From assembly GCF_900174585.1 (NCBI RefSeq), contig NZ_FWPT01000007.1:124001-188000 (forward strand): 64,000 nt of DNA, given 5' to 3'. Both the position numbers and the translations under genes were made by a program. The notes beneath the pieces were generated by a model. That model did no database searches and was not told the origin of the DNA. It saw only the letters and a program-made list of their open reading frames with translations. This document shows, piece by piece, positions 30,007 through 38,851 of the stretch. Each line of letters opens with the position of its first letter. Within the stretch, counting starts at the first letter, position 1. The DNA comes from Parendozoicomonas haliclonae (GTDB taxonomy: Bacteria; Pseudomonadota; Gammaproteobacteria; Pseudomonadales; Endozoicomonadaceae).

Positions 30007-30425
30007 GGCTGGGCTTCCGGCGTACGGGTGGCAATACTGAGCTTGGAGAAGCCCAAGGCTCCGGCTGCTTCCATCGCAGTCACTACCGACTCATGGGGTG
30101 TCTTGGCATCGGCTGAAATCACCAGAGGGATCTCGGTATTACCGGCTGAGGCACGACTAATAGCCGCCTTGACCACTTCCAGACTGGAACCCGGCAACAC
30201 CTGTTCGGCCACGGCAAACACACCGGTCTGGCTGATCTCGATGGTGATTTCCCGCTTCTCTTGTACAGAGGCAGACGCACTGGCCTCAGGCAGATCCACC
30301 TCCAGCCGGGTCTCTTTGGTAAAGGTGGTGGACACCATAAAGAAGATCAGCAGAAGGAAAACAACATCAATCAGAGGCGTCAGGTTGACCGACACCTCCG
30401 CTACGGGCTGGCGCCGGAACTTCAT
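30003..30425 (-). CDS. exbD: ExbD/TolR-family biopolymer transport protein
   Basis: A 140-residue protein with a short cytoplasmic N-terminus, one transmembrane helix (about 15-37) containing the conserved Asp in NLTPLIDVVFLLLIFF, and a periplasmic domain. With the ExbB-like partner encoded just before it, it should couple the proton gradient to an outer-membrane process. Which TonB-type receptor it serves is not visible here. The reading frames overlap by 4 bases on both sides. Confidence 0.92.
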   Translation of the reverse strand: MKFRRQPVAEVSVNLTPLIDVVFLLLIFFMVSTTFTKETRLEVDLPEASASASVQEKREITIEISQTGVFAVAEQVLPGSSLEVVKAAISRASAGNTEIPLVISADAKTPHESVVTAMEAAGALGFSKLSIATRTPEAQP

Positions 30426-31057
30426 GCGCTGGCGCCCTCACTGAAGTCCACCTTGCGCTCGCCCTGCACCACTTCCACCAGACGGGTCGCATCCTGCTCC
30501 ATCATCACCACCAGCTCGTCGACACGACGAACCAGGAAACGATGGAAAATTACCGCAGGAATCGCCACGCTCAAACCGGCTGCTGTGGTGATCAGCGCCT
30601 TGGAGATACCGCCAGCCAGAACGCCGGCATTACCGCTGCCTTCCAGCATAATCACGGTAAATACGTCGATCATACCAATAACGGTACCCAGCAGACCCAA
30701 CAGCGGCGCAACGGCAGCCACAGTGCCCAGAGCATTCAGGTAACGCTCCAGGTCATGAATCACCTTACTGGCCGCTTCACCAATACTCTCTTTCATAATC
30801 TCACGGCCATGGCGGGCATTGGCCAGACCAGCGGCCATAATTTCACCCAGAGGAGACTGCCGGCGCAGCTCTTTCAGCTTGGCGTTGTTGAGCTGACCAT
30901 CCTTGTACCACTTCCACACTTGCGGCAGCAGGTTTCGTGGAGCAACACGTTCACGGCGCAGCGACCAGAGTCGTTCAATAATGATGGCCGTTGCCAGAAC
31001 GGAACAGAGAATAATCGGCAGCATCAGCCAGCCGCCAGCCTTGATCAGCTCGAACAC
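30422..31057 (-). CDS. exbB: ExbB/TolQ-family proton channel protein
   Basis: A 211-residue inner-membrane protein with three hydrophobic helices: near 10-28, then TVAAVAPLLGLLGTVIGMIDVF and ISKALITTAAGLSVAIPAVIFHRF. The last two contain the conserved small and Thr residues of the channel. It pairs with the overlapping exbD. The conserved spot beside comEC and lpxK matches the second exbB/tolQ-like pair of Pseudomonas, so it is probably not the TolQ of the main Tol-Pal system. Confidence 0.9.
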   Translation of the reverse strand: MFELIKAGGWLMLPIILCSVLATAIIIERLWSLRRERVAPRNLLPQVWKWYKDGQLNNAKLKELRRQSPLGEIMAAGLANARHGREIMKESIGEAASKVIHDLERYLNALGTVAAVAPLLGLLGTVIGMIDVFTVIMLEGSGNAGVLAGGISKALITTAAGLSVAIPAVIFHRFLVRRVDELVVMMEQDATRLVEVVQGERKVDFSEGASA

Positions 31058-31167
31058 CTGTGGGGATTCCTCTGGAATGCTTAATTAAAATCGAGCGCCC
31101 ACTTTACCACAACATATAGGTGAGTCTACCGATGCCACTGAAATCCTCCCCCTCTCTATGATGCGGA

Positions 31168-33570
31168 TCACAGACTATTCGGGGCTGTTGACGTTTGCTG
31201 ATCGCAAACGTGAGCAGAGCCCCGCCACCAGGCACTGCCACAACGATAAAAAACCGGAGAACTCAACTCACCCAGCCGGAAAATCTGGGTCCCGGTATCG
31301 GCCGTAGTCCACACCTCACCACTGGATGCCAACCCGGAAATGGTAACCCGTGAGGGGTGTCCGAAACGGTTGGCATAACCGGCAGAGATACTGCTCCATT
31401 GCGGGCTCACAGCTGCCAAAAACTCTGCCGAGGACGAAGTCTGGCTACCATGGTGCGGCACCAGCAACAAACGACTTCTCAATGACTTCCCATACTCAGA
31501 TACCAGCTGCTTTTCTCGCCTGCGGGTTATATCTCCAGTTAGCAGAGCACATCGTTCTTCAACCCCGACATCTCCAGCACAGACCTGCAACACACAGGAG
31601 CGATCATTGGCACTCACAACCCCCGTTCCCGAAATCTGCCCAGCCAGAAACTGAAACTGCACACCATCCCATTCCCAGCTTGCCGAGGGGTTACAGGCTT
31701 CGCCGCTACCATCTGCATTGACAACCCCGGCCTTGGGAAAGTGTTTCTCTAGAGATTCCAGACCACCGATATGGTCACGATCGCTATGAGATATCACGAT
31801 CCGATCCGGTCTCAGCCCCAACCGGGCAAGGTAAGGTATCACTACCGCTTCGGCCGCAGTAAAGTCAGGAGAAAAACGATCACCGGTATCATAAACCAGC
31901 ACATGCTGGTGAGTGCGAACCACCACACTCAACCCTTGCCCCACATCCAGTACAGCCATCTCTGCAACACCCGGTTTCGGGTTGTTATTTGCCGGCCAGA
32001 GCCAGGGCAGAAAACAAAACAACGACAACCACCTCAACCTTAAGGCTCCGGGGAGCAACAAAAGCCCGACACCCACAGCCGCAAAGATTACCGCCACAGC
32101 ATCAGGAACCGGCCAGGCGATAAACCAGTTATCCCCCACTTCACTCATCGTACGAACGGTATAAGCCAGACACTGCTCCCAAAGTGTGAGCACCTTGCCA
32201 ACATGCTGAAGCAGCCACACACCTGCCACCTCATTCAGTCCAGCGATAAATAATGCCAGCAGTAACAGTGGCAACAGCAGACCACCCACCAGCAGAATGG
32301 AGATCAGATTCAATATCGGAGACAACAAAGTGAGTGGTTGCCCAATAAAGGCCATGGCCGGAGCCAGGCCCACAGCAATCACCAGCTGGGTCACCAACAG
32401 CAGCGTCAGTCGCGACTGTCCCCGCCGATGACTAAAGGCCAGCAACAGAATCGCAACCGCCAAAAACGACAACCAGAAGCCCTGCGCCGTGTCAGCCAGC
32501 GGATTAATAATCAGTACGGCAGAGAGCGCCAGAAGATAGAGTGTCATCAGAGGCAGACGAAAACCCAGCAACAAACTACCGACGCCAACCAGCAACATGA
32601 CCAACGCCCGCTGAACGGGCAATCCAAACCCGGCCAATACACCATAAACCACACCGGCCAACAGCCCCAGAAGAACAGCCATCTGAGGAACCGGCACCCA
32701 CAACACTGGTACCAAACCAATGAGAGCAAGAGCTCTGACCAGCAACCAGACAAAACCGGAGATCAGACTGATATGCAGACCGGAGATCACCAACAGATGC
32801 ACGGTGCCGGTATCACGAAACAGCTGCCACTGCTCAGGGCTGATCCCCCGTCCATCACCCACCAAAAGCCCTTTGACCAGACCACTCTGCTCTCCCAGCT
32901 GCTCATCCAGCCATTGCGATAAACGTGCCCGCCAGCGATCAACAGGAAAGCTGTCTGACTCTTCCAGCCACCGATTCGGACAACCTTCTTCTTTACGCAC
33001 ATAACCGGTAGCCACTACACCCTGCCGCATCAGCCGGGCTTCATAATCCCCGGCACCGGGGCTGGCAAAACCATGGGGGCGCTTTAATCGCGTACACAGC
33101 TGCCAAACCTGCCCCGGCTTGAGGACAGGTGCATCCTGCCAACTCAGCTGCAGCAACCCTTTAAAAGCCGAATGGGACAATGAAGGTTTAAATAGAAAAC
33201 GGGTGCGCTCATCTCGCACCTCCGGTAAACCTGTAACGGTTCCGGTCAGGCAGAGACTCACTCTATTCAGGGATGGCGGCAGCCAGTTATCAATCTGATA
33301 GGTAATGCGCCACTGGGCATAAACCGCTCCCAAACACAGGCAAAGCAGATAGATAAACAGACTGTGGTAAAGAGATGCGCCTGGGAACCTTTCCGTGGCA
33401 GGCATGGTCGAATGCTGTGGTTTCGGTGCTGTTTTACGGATGAAGCGAAAGACGATCCAGACAGCAGCCAGAACTGCCAGACAGCCTGCCCAGAAGCTGT
33501 AGGGTGGCAAACGACTTAGACCTGTTACTAACAGAATTCCGGAACATATTCCGGCAAGTGTTTGCCACAT
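31168..33570 (-). CDS. comEC: ComEC/Rec2 DNA internalisation channel
   Basis: An 800-residue polytopic membrane protein. An N-terminal DUF4131/OB region is followed by the Competence domain with many helices (GDGRGISPEQWQLFRDTGT, HLLVISGLHISLI). The C-terminal metallo-beta-lactamase-like domain has DVGQGLSVVV, DTGDRF, metal motif SHSDRDHIGG and VPHHGSQTSS. ComEC moves single-stranded DNA across the inner membrane during natural transformation. It is full length and apparently intact, so competence is plausible. It is divergent from the DUF2062 gene. Confidence 0.93.
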   Translation of the reverse strand: MWQTLAGICSGILLVTGLSRLPPYSFWAGCLAVLAAVWIVFRFIRKTAPKPQHSTMPATERFPGASLYHSLFIYLLCLCLGAVYAQWRITYQIDNWLPPSLNRVSLCLTGTVTGLPEVRDERTRFLFKPSLSHSAFKGLLQLSWQDAPVLKPGQVWQLCTRLKRPHGFASPGAGDYEARLMRQGVVATGYVRKEEGCPNRWLEESDSFPVDRWRARLSQWLDEQLGEQSGLVKGLLVGDGRGISPEQWQLFRDTGTVHLLVISGLHISLISGFVWLLVRALALIGLVPVLWVPVPQMAVLLGLLAGVVYGVLAGFGLPVQRALVMLLVGVGSLLLGFRLPLMTLYLLALSAVLIINPLADTAQGFWLSFLAVAILLLAFSHRRGQSRLTLLLVTQLVIAVGLAPAMAFIGQPLTLLSPILNLISILLVGGLLLPLLLLALFIAGLNEVAGVWLLQHVGKVLTLWEQCLAYTVRTMSEVGDNWFIAWPVPDAVAVIFAAVGVGLLLLPGALRLRWLSLFCFLPWLWPANNNPKPGVAEMAVLDVGQGLSVVVRTHQHVLVYDTGDRFSPDFTAAEAVVIPYLARLGLRPDRIVISHSDRDHIGGLESLEKHFPKAGVVNADGSGEACNPSASWEWDGVQFQFLAGQISGTGVVSANDRSCVLQVCAGDVGVEERCALLTGDITRRREKQLVSEYGKSLRSRLLLVPHHGSQTSSSAEFLAAVSPQWSSISAGYANRFGHPSRVTISGLASSGEVWTTADTGTQIFRLGELSSPVFYRCGSAWWRGSAHVCDQQTSTAPNSL

Positions 33571-33731
33571 ATGGAGAAATTCGCTTATTCAGGGCATACT
33601 GCACGGCTATTTCAGGGTCTGCCAAAAGTAGACTATCAATAGGGATGCAATCAGGATGGGCTGACCTAAGCTGAGTCAATCTGGAATGATTTCGTTGTGA
33701 TTTATTAAGGAACAGAGCCTAATCTATCGGC

Positions 33732-34244
33732 ATGGCCAGGAAACTGATTCAACGGTATTTACCGGACCCGGCCCGAATCAGGGAAAACCGCTCTCTGAAG
33801 TTTTTGGGCGAACATCTGCTGGACCCGAACCTCTGGCATCTTAACCGGCGCTCAGCTGCGCTGGCTTTCTTCGTTGGCGTATTTGTCGCATTTATCCCTA
33901 TGCCTTTCCAGATGGTACTGGCTGCTGTGCTGGCATTACTGGTGCGTTGTAACCTGCCGGTATCCGTAGCGCTGGTCTGGATTACCAACCCGGTCACCAT
34001 GCCGATTATGTGGTTTGGCACTTACAAGCTTGGCTGTTTTATTCTGCAGACTCCGGTTGTTCCCCATCACGGTTTTGAGATCAGCATGGAATGGCTGGCC
34101 AGTGAGCTGGGCCGTATCTGGCTGCCTCTATATGTTGGCTCGATTATCTCTGGGCTGGTTCTGGGCGGGCTGAGCTATGTTGGCATCCGCCTGTTCTGGC
34201 GCTGGCATATTGTCCGCTCCTGGCGACGCCGGACCAAACGTTAA
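33732..34244 (+). CDS. DUF2062 domain membrane protein
   Basis: A 170-residue protein with a cytoplasmic basic N-terminus (ARKLIQRYLPDPARIRENRSL), then the DUF2062 core: SAALAFFVGVFVAFIPMPFQM, NLPVSVALVWITNPVTMPIMW, and a last helix near 135-158 before a basic tail. Function is not established. The gene flanks comEC in Pseudomonas too. A perfect 12-base hairpin follows. Confidence 0.85.
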   Translation: MARKLIQRYLPDPARIRENRSLKFLGEHLLDPNLWHLNRRSAALAFFVGVFVAFIPMPFQMVLAAVLALLVRCNLPVSVALVWITNPVTMPIMWFGTYKLGCFILQTPVVPHHGFEISMEWLASELGRIWLPLYVGSIISGLVLGGLSYVGIRLFWRWHIVRSWRRRTKR

Positions 34245-34266
34245 GCCAACGAACCCAACACCTCTG

Positions 34267-34293
34267 ACGACAGGCTTTTTCAAAGCCTGTCGT
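34267..34293 (+). terminator. hairpin after the DUF2062 gene
   Basis: Perfect 12-base inverted repeat ACGACAGGCTTT / AAAGCCTGTCGT with a TTC loop. The tail (TCCTGAT) is a weak U tract, so termination may be partial. Confidence 0.7.
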
Positions 34294-34370
34294 TCCTGAT
34301 AACCTGATAACCGTATTTTCCATACCGATTCTGGTTACCTGTTAATTATTTGTTTTAGCAAGAGTGCACT

Positions 34371-34664
34371 ATGAACAGAAGCAATCGTGGCTTCAGCCGT
34401 CGTAAACCAAAACTGCAAGGTCGCGGTACCCTGGAAAATGTTGTTACCGATGGCCCGCACAGTGACTGGCTGGGCATGCCGGATTACTACCTCCACACCC
34501 TGACCGTGGAAGGTGAAGATTACAAATACCTGAGCGGCGATGAAAAACTGGAAGTGAATGTTGGTGATCTGGTCTGCTTCCGCTACCAGGAAATGGGCAA
34601 AGAGAAGCGTATCGACAAACGCTCCCTGGGCATTGCCATCGATCCGGCAACCCTGAATCTGTAA
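34371..34664 (+). CDS. small protein of unknown function, possibly OB-fold
   Basis: A 97-residue protein I do not recognise. The first 16 residues are basic (RSNRGFSRRKPKLQGRG). The rest alternates beta-type segments with tight turns (YYLHTLTVEGEDYKYL, VNVGDLVCFRYQEM), reminiscent of small OB-fold or cold-shock-like RNA-binding proteins. No catalytic motif is seen. It is a single-gene unit between two hairpins, which suggests a well-defined short mRNA. Codon use looks like that of well-expressed housekeeping genes. Confidence 0.75.
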   Translation: MNRSNRGFSRRKPKLQGRGTLENVVTDGPHSDWLGMPDYYLHTLTVEGEDYKYLSGDEKLEVNVGDLVCFRYQEMGKEKRIDKRSLGIAIDPATLNL

Positions 34665-34698
34665 TAAAAACGCCAGCTTCAAATGCTGGCGTTTTTAT
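34664..34698. terminator. bidirectional Rho-independent terminator
   Basis: ATAAAAACGCCAGC / GCTGGCGTTTTTAT with a seven-base loop, flanked by A and T runs. It ends the 97-residue gene on plus and lolD on minus. Confidence 0.93.
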
Positions 34699-34725
34699 AT
34701 TCTCTGGAAAGAGTCCGGAGAACAA

Positions 34726-35442
34726 TTACTCTTCTACCAGCTGACCTTCTGTCAGATGCAGAACCCGGTTCATACGGCGGGCCAGCTCTGGATCGTGGGT
34801 GACCACCACAAATGCCGTATCCACCTTTTCCGCCAGATCCAGCATCAGCTGATGAATTCGTTCGGCAGTATGGTTATCCAGATTACCGGTCGGCTCATCC
34901 ATCAATACCAGCGAAGGCTGCGCCACCAGAGCACGGGCAATCGCAACACGCTGGCGCTCACCGCCGGATAACTCACCCGGCTTATGGCTAAGGCGATGCT
35001 CTAGTCCGACCAGTACCAGAATCTCTTCCGCCTTTTTCCGAGCTTCACTGACCGAGCAGCTCTTGCGCAGCAGCAGCGGCATCGCCGCATTTTCCAGCGC
35101 AGTAAACTCTGGCAACAGATGGTGAAACTGGTAAACAAAGCCGAGGGACTGGTTACGCAGATCACCACGCTGACTGTCGCTTAAGGTGGCCATATCGGTG
35201 CCGCAGATAGACACCACGCCGGAAGAGACAGTATCCAGTCCGGCCAGCATATTCAGCAGCGTGGTTTTACCGGAGCCGGAACTGCCGACAATCGCTACCC
35301 GCTCGCCTTTACGAATCTCGACATTCACGCCATTAAGAACAACCAGTTTTTCCGGGCCTTCTTCGTAGCTCTTCACCAAATCCCGGCAGGCCAGCACGAC
35401 ATCATCATTCAAGCCTGGATCATTTAAACAGTGTTCACTCAT
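34726..35442 (-). CDS. lolD: lipoprotein-releasing ABC transporter ATPase LolD
   Basis: A 238-residue ABC ATPase with Walker [15 protein letters not shown], the LolD motif region around [23 protein letters not shown], signature [15 protein letters not shown] and Walker [13 protein letters not shown]. It powers release of outer-membrane lipoproteins. The ATG at 35442 is supported by GGAGG 9 bases upstream and overlaps the lolC stop by 8 bases. A longer in-frame start exists but is not LolD-like. Confidence 0.96.
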   Translation of the reverse strand: MSEHCLNDPGLNDDVVLACRDLVKSYEEGPEKLVVLNGVNVEIRKGERVAIVGSSGSGKTTLLNMLAGLDTVSSGVVSICGTDMATLSDSQRGDLRNQSLGFVYQFHHLLPEFTALENAAMPLLLRKSCSVSEARKKAEEILVLVGLEHRLSHKPGELSGGERQRVAIARALVAQPSLVLMDEPTGNLDNHTAERIHQLMLDLAEKVDTAFVVVTHDPELARRMNRVLHLTEGQLVEE

Positions 35443-36679
35443 AACGCAGCGCCTCCGCCGGTTGGGTTTTGGCAGCGCGCCAGGACGGATACAGGGTGGC
35501 GATAAAGCTGAGCAGCAGACTGCCACTGGCAATCATCACCACATCGCTCCAAAGCAGCTGGGAAGGCAAATCGCTGATAAAGTAAACGCCCGGGTCGAGG
35601 AAGGTTACTCCGAGAATCATCTCCAGAAATTCCACCGCTGCGGAGACATTCAGCGCCAACAGAATCCCCAGCAAGGTTCCGACAATGGTACCGATCACAC
35701 CGATCACCGAGCCCTGCACCATAAAGATGCCCATAATCGCACCCGGCTTGGCGCCAAAGGTGCGCAGGATGGCAATATCTGCTTGTTTGTCGGTGACCAC
35801 CATCACCAGCGTGGAAACAATATTAAATGCCGCGACCACCACGATCAGAGTCAGCAGCAGACCCACCATGGTCTTTTCCATCTGAATCGCCTGGAACAAT
35901 CGCCCCTGGGTGCGGGTCCAATCATTAATGTAATACTGTCCCGGCAGCTGCATCGCTGCATCCCAGGCCAGACGAGGCGCAGCAAACAGATCATCCATCC
36001 GCAGGCGCAGACCTTCCACGCCCTCTTTGTAACGCATAAAGCGAGCAGCATCATCAATATGGATATAAGCCAGCGAGGCATCCAGATCCGCCCCCACAGC
36101 AAACAGGCCAGAAACCCGGAAACGTTTCATCCGCGGAAAGATACCCGCCGGATTGACCGCCGCATCCGGCAGTACAACAGTGACCTTATCGCCGACAGAG
36201 ACCCCCAGCGAACGGGCCAGAATTTCACCCAGCACAATATCAAAGGAGCCAGACTCCAGCCCTTCCAGAGAGCCGGCAGTCATATGGTCTGGCAGAATGG
36301 ACACTGTCTTTTCCAGCTTGGGATCGATGCCGTACAGCATCATACCCTTTACCTGACCATTACTGGTCACCATCCCCTGCCCTTCAATAAAGGGGGCCGA
36401 GGCTTCAATACCATCAATGCTTTCGACGGTCTTCTGGATATCCTGCCAGCCGGTCAGTTCACCACGGGCAGCGGTAATCGTAGCGTGGGGAACCATTCCG
36501 AGAATGCGCTGACGCAGCTCCCGGTCAAAACCGTTCATGACCGACAGCACCACAATCAGCGCCATCACACCCAGCACCAGTCCCCCCATGGAAATGGCAG
36601 AAATAAACGAAATAAAATGATTGCGCCTTTTGGCCCGGGTATAACGCAGGCCAATAAAGAACGGCAGGGGTCTGAACAT
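35435..36679 (-). CDS. lolC: lipoprotein-releasing permease LolC/LolE
   Basis: A 414-residue permease with the FtsX/LolE plan: one N-terminal helix ([38 protein letters not shown]), a large periplasmic domain (about 50-270) and three C-terminal helices. The start is ATG 36679 ([17 protein letters not shown]), with AGGAG about 7 bases before it. Only one permease gene is present before lolD, and lolE is not downstream; Pseudomonas carries lolC-lolD-lolE. The protein may form a single-type (LolF-like) dimer, or lolE is elsewhere. Confidence 0.92.
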   Translation of the reverse strand: MFRPLPFFIGLRYTRAKRRNHFISFISAISMGGLVLGVMALIVVLSVMNGFDRELRQRILGMVPHATITAARGELTGWQDIQKTVESIDGIEASAPFIEGQGMVTSNGQVKGMMLYGIDPKLEKTVSILPDHMTAGSLEGLESGSFDIVLGEILARSLGVSVGDKVTVVLPDAAVNPAGIFPRMKRFRVSGLFAVGADLDASLAYIHIDDAARFMRYKEGVEGLRLRMDDLFAAPRLAWDAAMQLPGQYYINDWTRTQGRLFQAIQMEKTMVGLLLTLIVVVAAFNIVSTLVMVVTDKQADIAILRTFGAKPGAIMGIFMVQGSVIGVIGTIVGTLLGILLALNVSAAVEFLEMILGVTFLDPGVYFISDLPSQLLWSDVVMIASGSLLLSFIATLYPSWRAAKTQPAEALRYE

Positions 36680-36867
36680 CCAGGGCTCCTTTTGCCTGTT
36701 CACAGCCCGACTCTGTCCAAGAGCCGAAACGAAAACGTCCATTATGCCAGAGACTGGCGATCCTGAAAGTTAAGATCTCAACCTCTGGGAAAATTACCCC
36801 GGAAATGGCACCCTGTCGGCTCTTATAACATTTACAAAGAATAAGAACTCGGGAGGATCTGGCCTGT

Positions 36868-37422
36868 ATGCCATTGGAGGAGCAGTTTTATGCAGAGGGT
36901 GACTGTACTGCCATTTCTATTCTGCTCCCCGAAGTCGATCAGGTTTATGGAAGTCTGAGACAGCGTTATGACTCCACCTGGCAGCAAGGCAGCGTAGCCC
37001 ATATCAGCCTGCTGTATCCCTTTATCGAACCCACGCGCCTGAGTGAAAGTGATATCAGCACTCTACAAAAGCTGGCCAACCGCTGGCACAGTTTTGATCT
37101 CGATATACAGGGTCTGTGTGGATTCCCTGAAGCACTCTATCTGGCAATAGAGCCCCATAACACCCTGATGAAGATGCACCGTGATTTAGGGCAGGCCTTT
37201 CCCGATATTTTTCATTACCGCATTCCCTGGGAAGGCGAACCGGTCTTTCATATCAGCATTGCCTGCTCAGCCTCGGTTCCGGTTCTGGATCAGGCAGTTC
37301 AGGACTATCTGGATATGGAGATTGATCAGCCACAACGTTTTACAGTGGGAGATGTGGCGCTGTGCCAGAAGATATCTGGCCGCTGGCAAACAGCCGAATG
37401 CTTTCCGCTGGATGGAAAATGA
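36868..37422 (+). CDS. 2'-5' RNA ligase / 2H phosphoesterase superfamily protein
   Basis: A 184-residue protein with two H-x-[ST]-type motifs, HISLLYPF (about 46-53) and HISIACS (about 128-134). They are the paired histidines of the 2H phosphoesterase fold, which acts on cyclic phosphates and RNA ends. The spacing of about 80 residues fits the family. The substrate is unknown. GGGAGGA lies about 10 bases before the start. It is a single-gene unit, convergent with the ammonium transporter. Confidence 0.75.
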   Translation: MPLEEQFYAEGDCTAISILLPEVDQVYGSLRQRYDSTWQQGSVAHISLLYPFIEPTRLSESDISTLQKLANRWHSFDLDIQGLCGFPEALYLAIEPHNTLMKMHRDLGQAFPDIFHYRIPWEGEPVFHISIACSASVPVLDQAVQDYLDMEIDQPQRFTVGDVALCQKISGRWQTAECFPLDGK

Positions 37423-37486
37423 GTGAAAAGTAACAGACAAGACCCGGTCGAATTAACCAAGCCTTGCCAGACAAACCATTCAAGCC

Positions 37487-38692
37487 TTAATCGTCGCTTA
37501 CCGCACCAATCTTGTGAATCGCCAGATCAGCCCCGATAAACTCTTCCTCGTCGGACAAGCGCAGACCAAAGACCGCTTTGATCAGGCCATAGACGAGATA
37601 ACCACCCACAAAAGCGATCACAATACCGGTCAGCGTACCTACCAGCTGGGACAGGAAAGACACCTCACCCAGACCGCCCAGCGCCTGTAAACCAAAGATA
37701 CCGGCCGCCAAACCACCCCAGGCACCGCACAAACCATGCAGCGGCCACACACCGAGAACATCATCAATCTTCCATTTGTTCTGGGTCGCGGTGAAGGCCC
37801 AGACAAACAACGCACCCGCCACTGCACCAATCACCAGCGCACCGATCGGATGGACAATATCGGAACCGGCACAGATCGCCACCAGGCCGGCCAGCGGTCC
37901 ATTATGAATAAAGCCCGGGTCATTACGGCCTACGGCCAGTGCAGCCAGCGTGCCACCAACCATCGCCATCAGGGAGTTCACGGCAACCAGGCCGCTGATA
38001 CTGTCGACGGTCTGGGCAGACATCACATTAAAGCCAAACCAGCCCACAGTCAGAATCCAGGAGCCCAATGCCAGAAAAGGAATATTGGAAGGGGCAAAAG
38101 CTACGAGCCGACCATTGCGGTAACGGCCATTACGGGCACCCAACAGCAACACCGCAGCCAGTGCAATCCAACCACCCACGGCATGAACAACAATAGAACC
38201 GGCAAAGTCCCGAAAGCCAAACCCGAACTGCTGCTCCAGCCAGCCCTGGAAACCAAAGTTGCCATTCCAGACCATACCTTCAAACAATGGATAAACCAGC
38301 GCCACAATCAGAAAGGTCGCCAGCAGCTGGGGCATAAACCTTGCCCGCTCGGCAATACCTCCAGAGACGATCGCAGGAATGGCCGCCGCAAACGTCAGCA
38401 GGAAGAAGAACTTCACCAGCTCATAGCCCTGCCCTGCGACCAGCTCATCTGCGCTGCCAAAAAAGTTCACGCCATAGGAAAGCTGATAACCGATAAAGAA
38501 ATAAGCCAGAGTAGAGACACCGAAATCACTGATAATCTTGGACAGTGCATTCACCTGATTCTTCAGCCGAACGGTTCCCACCTCAAGAAACGCAAACCCG
38601 GCATGCATGGCCAAAACCATAATGGCCCCCAGCAGAATAAACAGGGTATTGGTGCCCTGCATCAGGGATTCAACCGCACTGGATAACTCCAT
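37487..38692 (-). CDS. amtB: ammonium transporter (Amt family)
   Basis: A 401-residue protein with 11 predicted helices and no cleaved signal. It has MHAGFAFLEVGTVRLKNQVNAL, HAVGGWIALAAVLLLGARNGR (the first pore His), WFGFNVMSA, NSLMAMVGGTLAAL and DDVLGVWPLHGLCGAWGGLAAG (the second). It conducts NH3/NH4+ across the inner membrane. No glnK lies beside it. A sigma54-type promoter and an NtrC-like palindrome lie upstream, pointing to induction by nitrogen limitation. Confidence 0.93.
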   Translation of the reverse strand: MELSSAVESLMQGTNTLFILLGAIMVLAMHAGFAFLEVGTVRLKNQVNALSKIISDFGVSTLAYFFIGYQLSYGVNFFGSADELVAGQGYELVKFFFLLTFAAAIPAIVSGGIAERARFMPQLLATFLIVALVYPLFEGMVWNGNFGFQGWLEQQFGFGFRDFAGSIVVHAVGGWIALAAVLLLGARNGRYRNGRLVAFAPSNIPFLALGSWILTVGWFGFNVMSAQTVDSISGLVAVNSLMAMVGGTLAALAVGRNDPGFIHNGPLAGLVAICAGSDIVHPIGALVIGAVAGALFVWAFTATQNKWKIDDVLGVWPLHGLCGAWGGLAAGIFGLQALGGLGEVSFLSQLVGTLTGIVIAFVGGYLVYGLIKAVFGLRLSDEEEFIGADLAIHKIGAVSDD

Positions 38693-38719
38693 AACATCAC
38701 CTCTTTTCGTCTACACATT

Positions 38720-38736
38720 TGCACCATATCGGTGCT
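38720..38736. promoter_or_regulatory. NtrC-binding-site-like palindrome
   Basis: TGCACCATATCGGTGCT matches the NtrC consensus TGCACC-N5-GGTGCA at 11 of 12 defined positions. It lies 28 bases before amtB, downstream of the predicted sigma54 start. A half site, TGCACC, lies at 38785-38790. Confidence 0.55.
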
Positions 38737-38812
38737 TTATTCTTGTTTCGTGCACTCGACAGGCTCACTCTCCACCGAATGGACTGCACCAAAACCAACC
38801 ATTGAGGGTGTG

Positions 38813-38828
38813 AGCAATTCCCATGCCG
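38813..38828 (-). promoter_or_regulatory. sigma54-type promoter of the first ammonium transporter
   Basis: Minus-strand CGGCATGGGAATTGCT against consensus TGGCACG-N4-TTGCW: the essential GG and GC are 10 bases apart and 9 of 11 other defined bases agree. It would start RNA near 38802, about 110 bases before the amtB ATG. Confidence 0.6.
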
Positions 38829-38851
38829 GATTAAACAAGTGCACAATCTGT

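Noticed and set aside
35462-36766. 434-codon plus-strand frame opposite lolC
   Set aside because: Its Gln/His-rich composition and lack of domain or start signal mark it as a shadow of lolC.
38747-38779. another GG-N10-GC sigma54-like site before amtB
   Set aside because: Only the GG/GC core matches; the flanking bases fit poorly compared with the site at 38813-38828.
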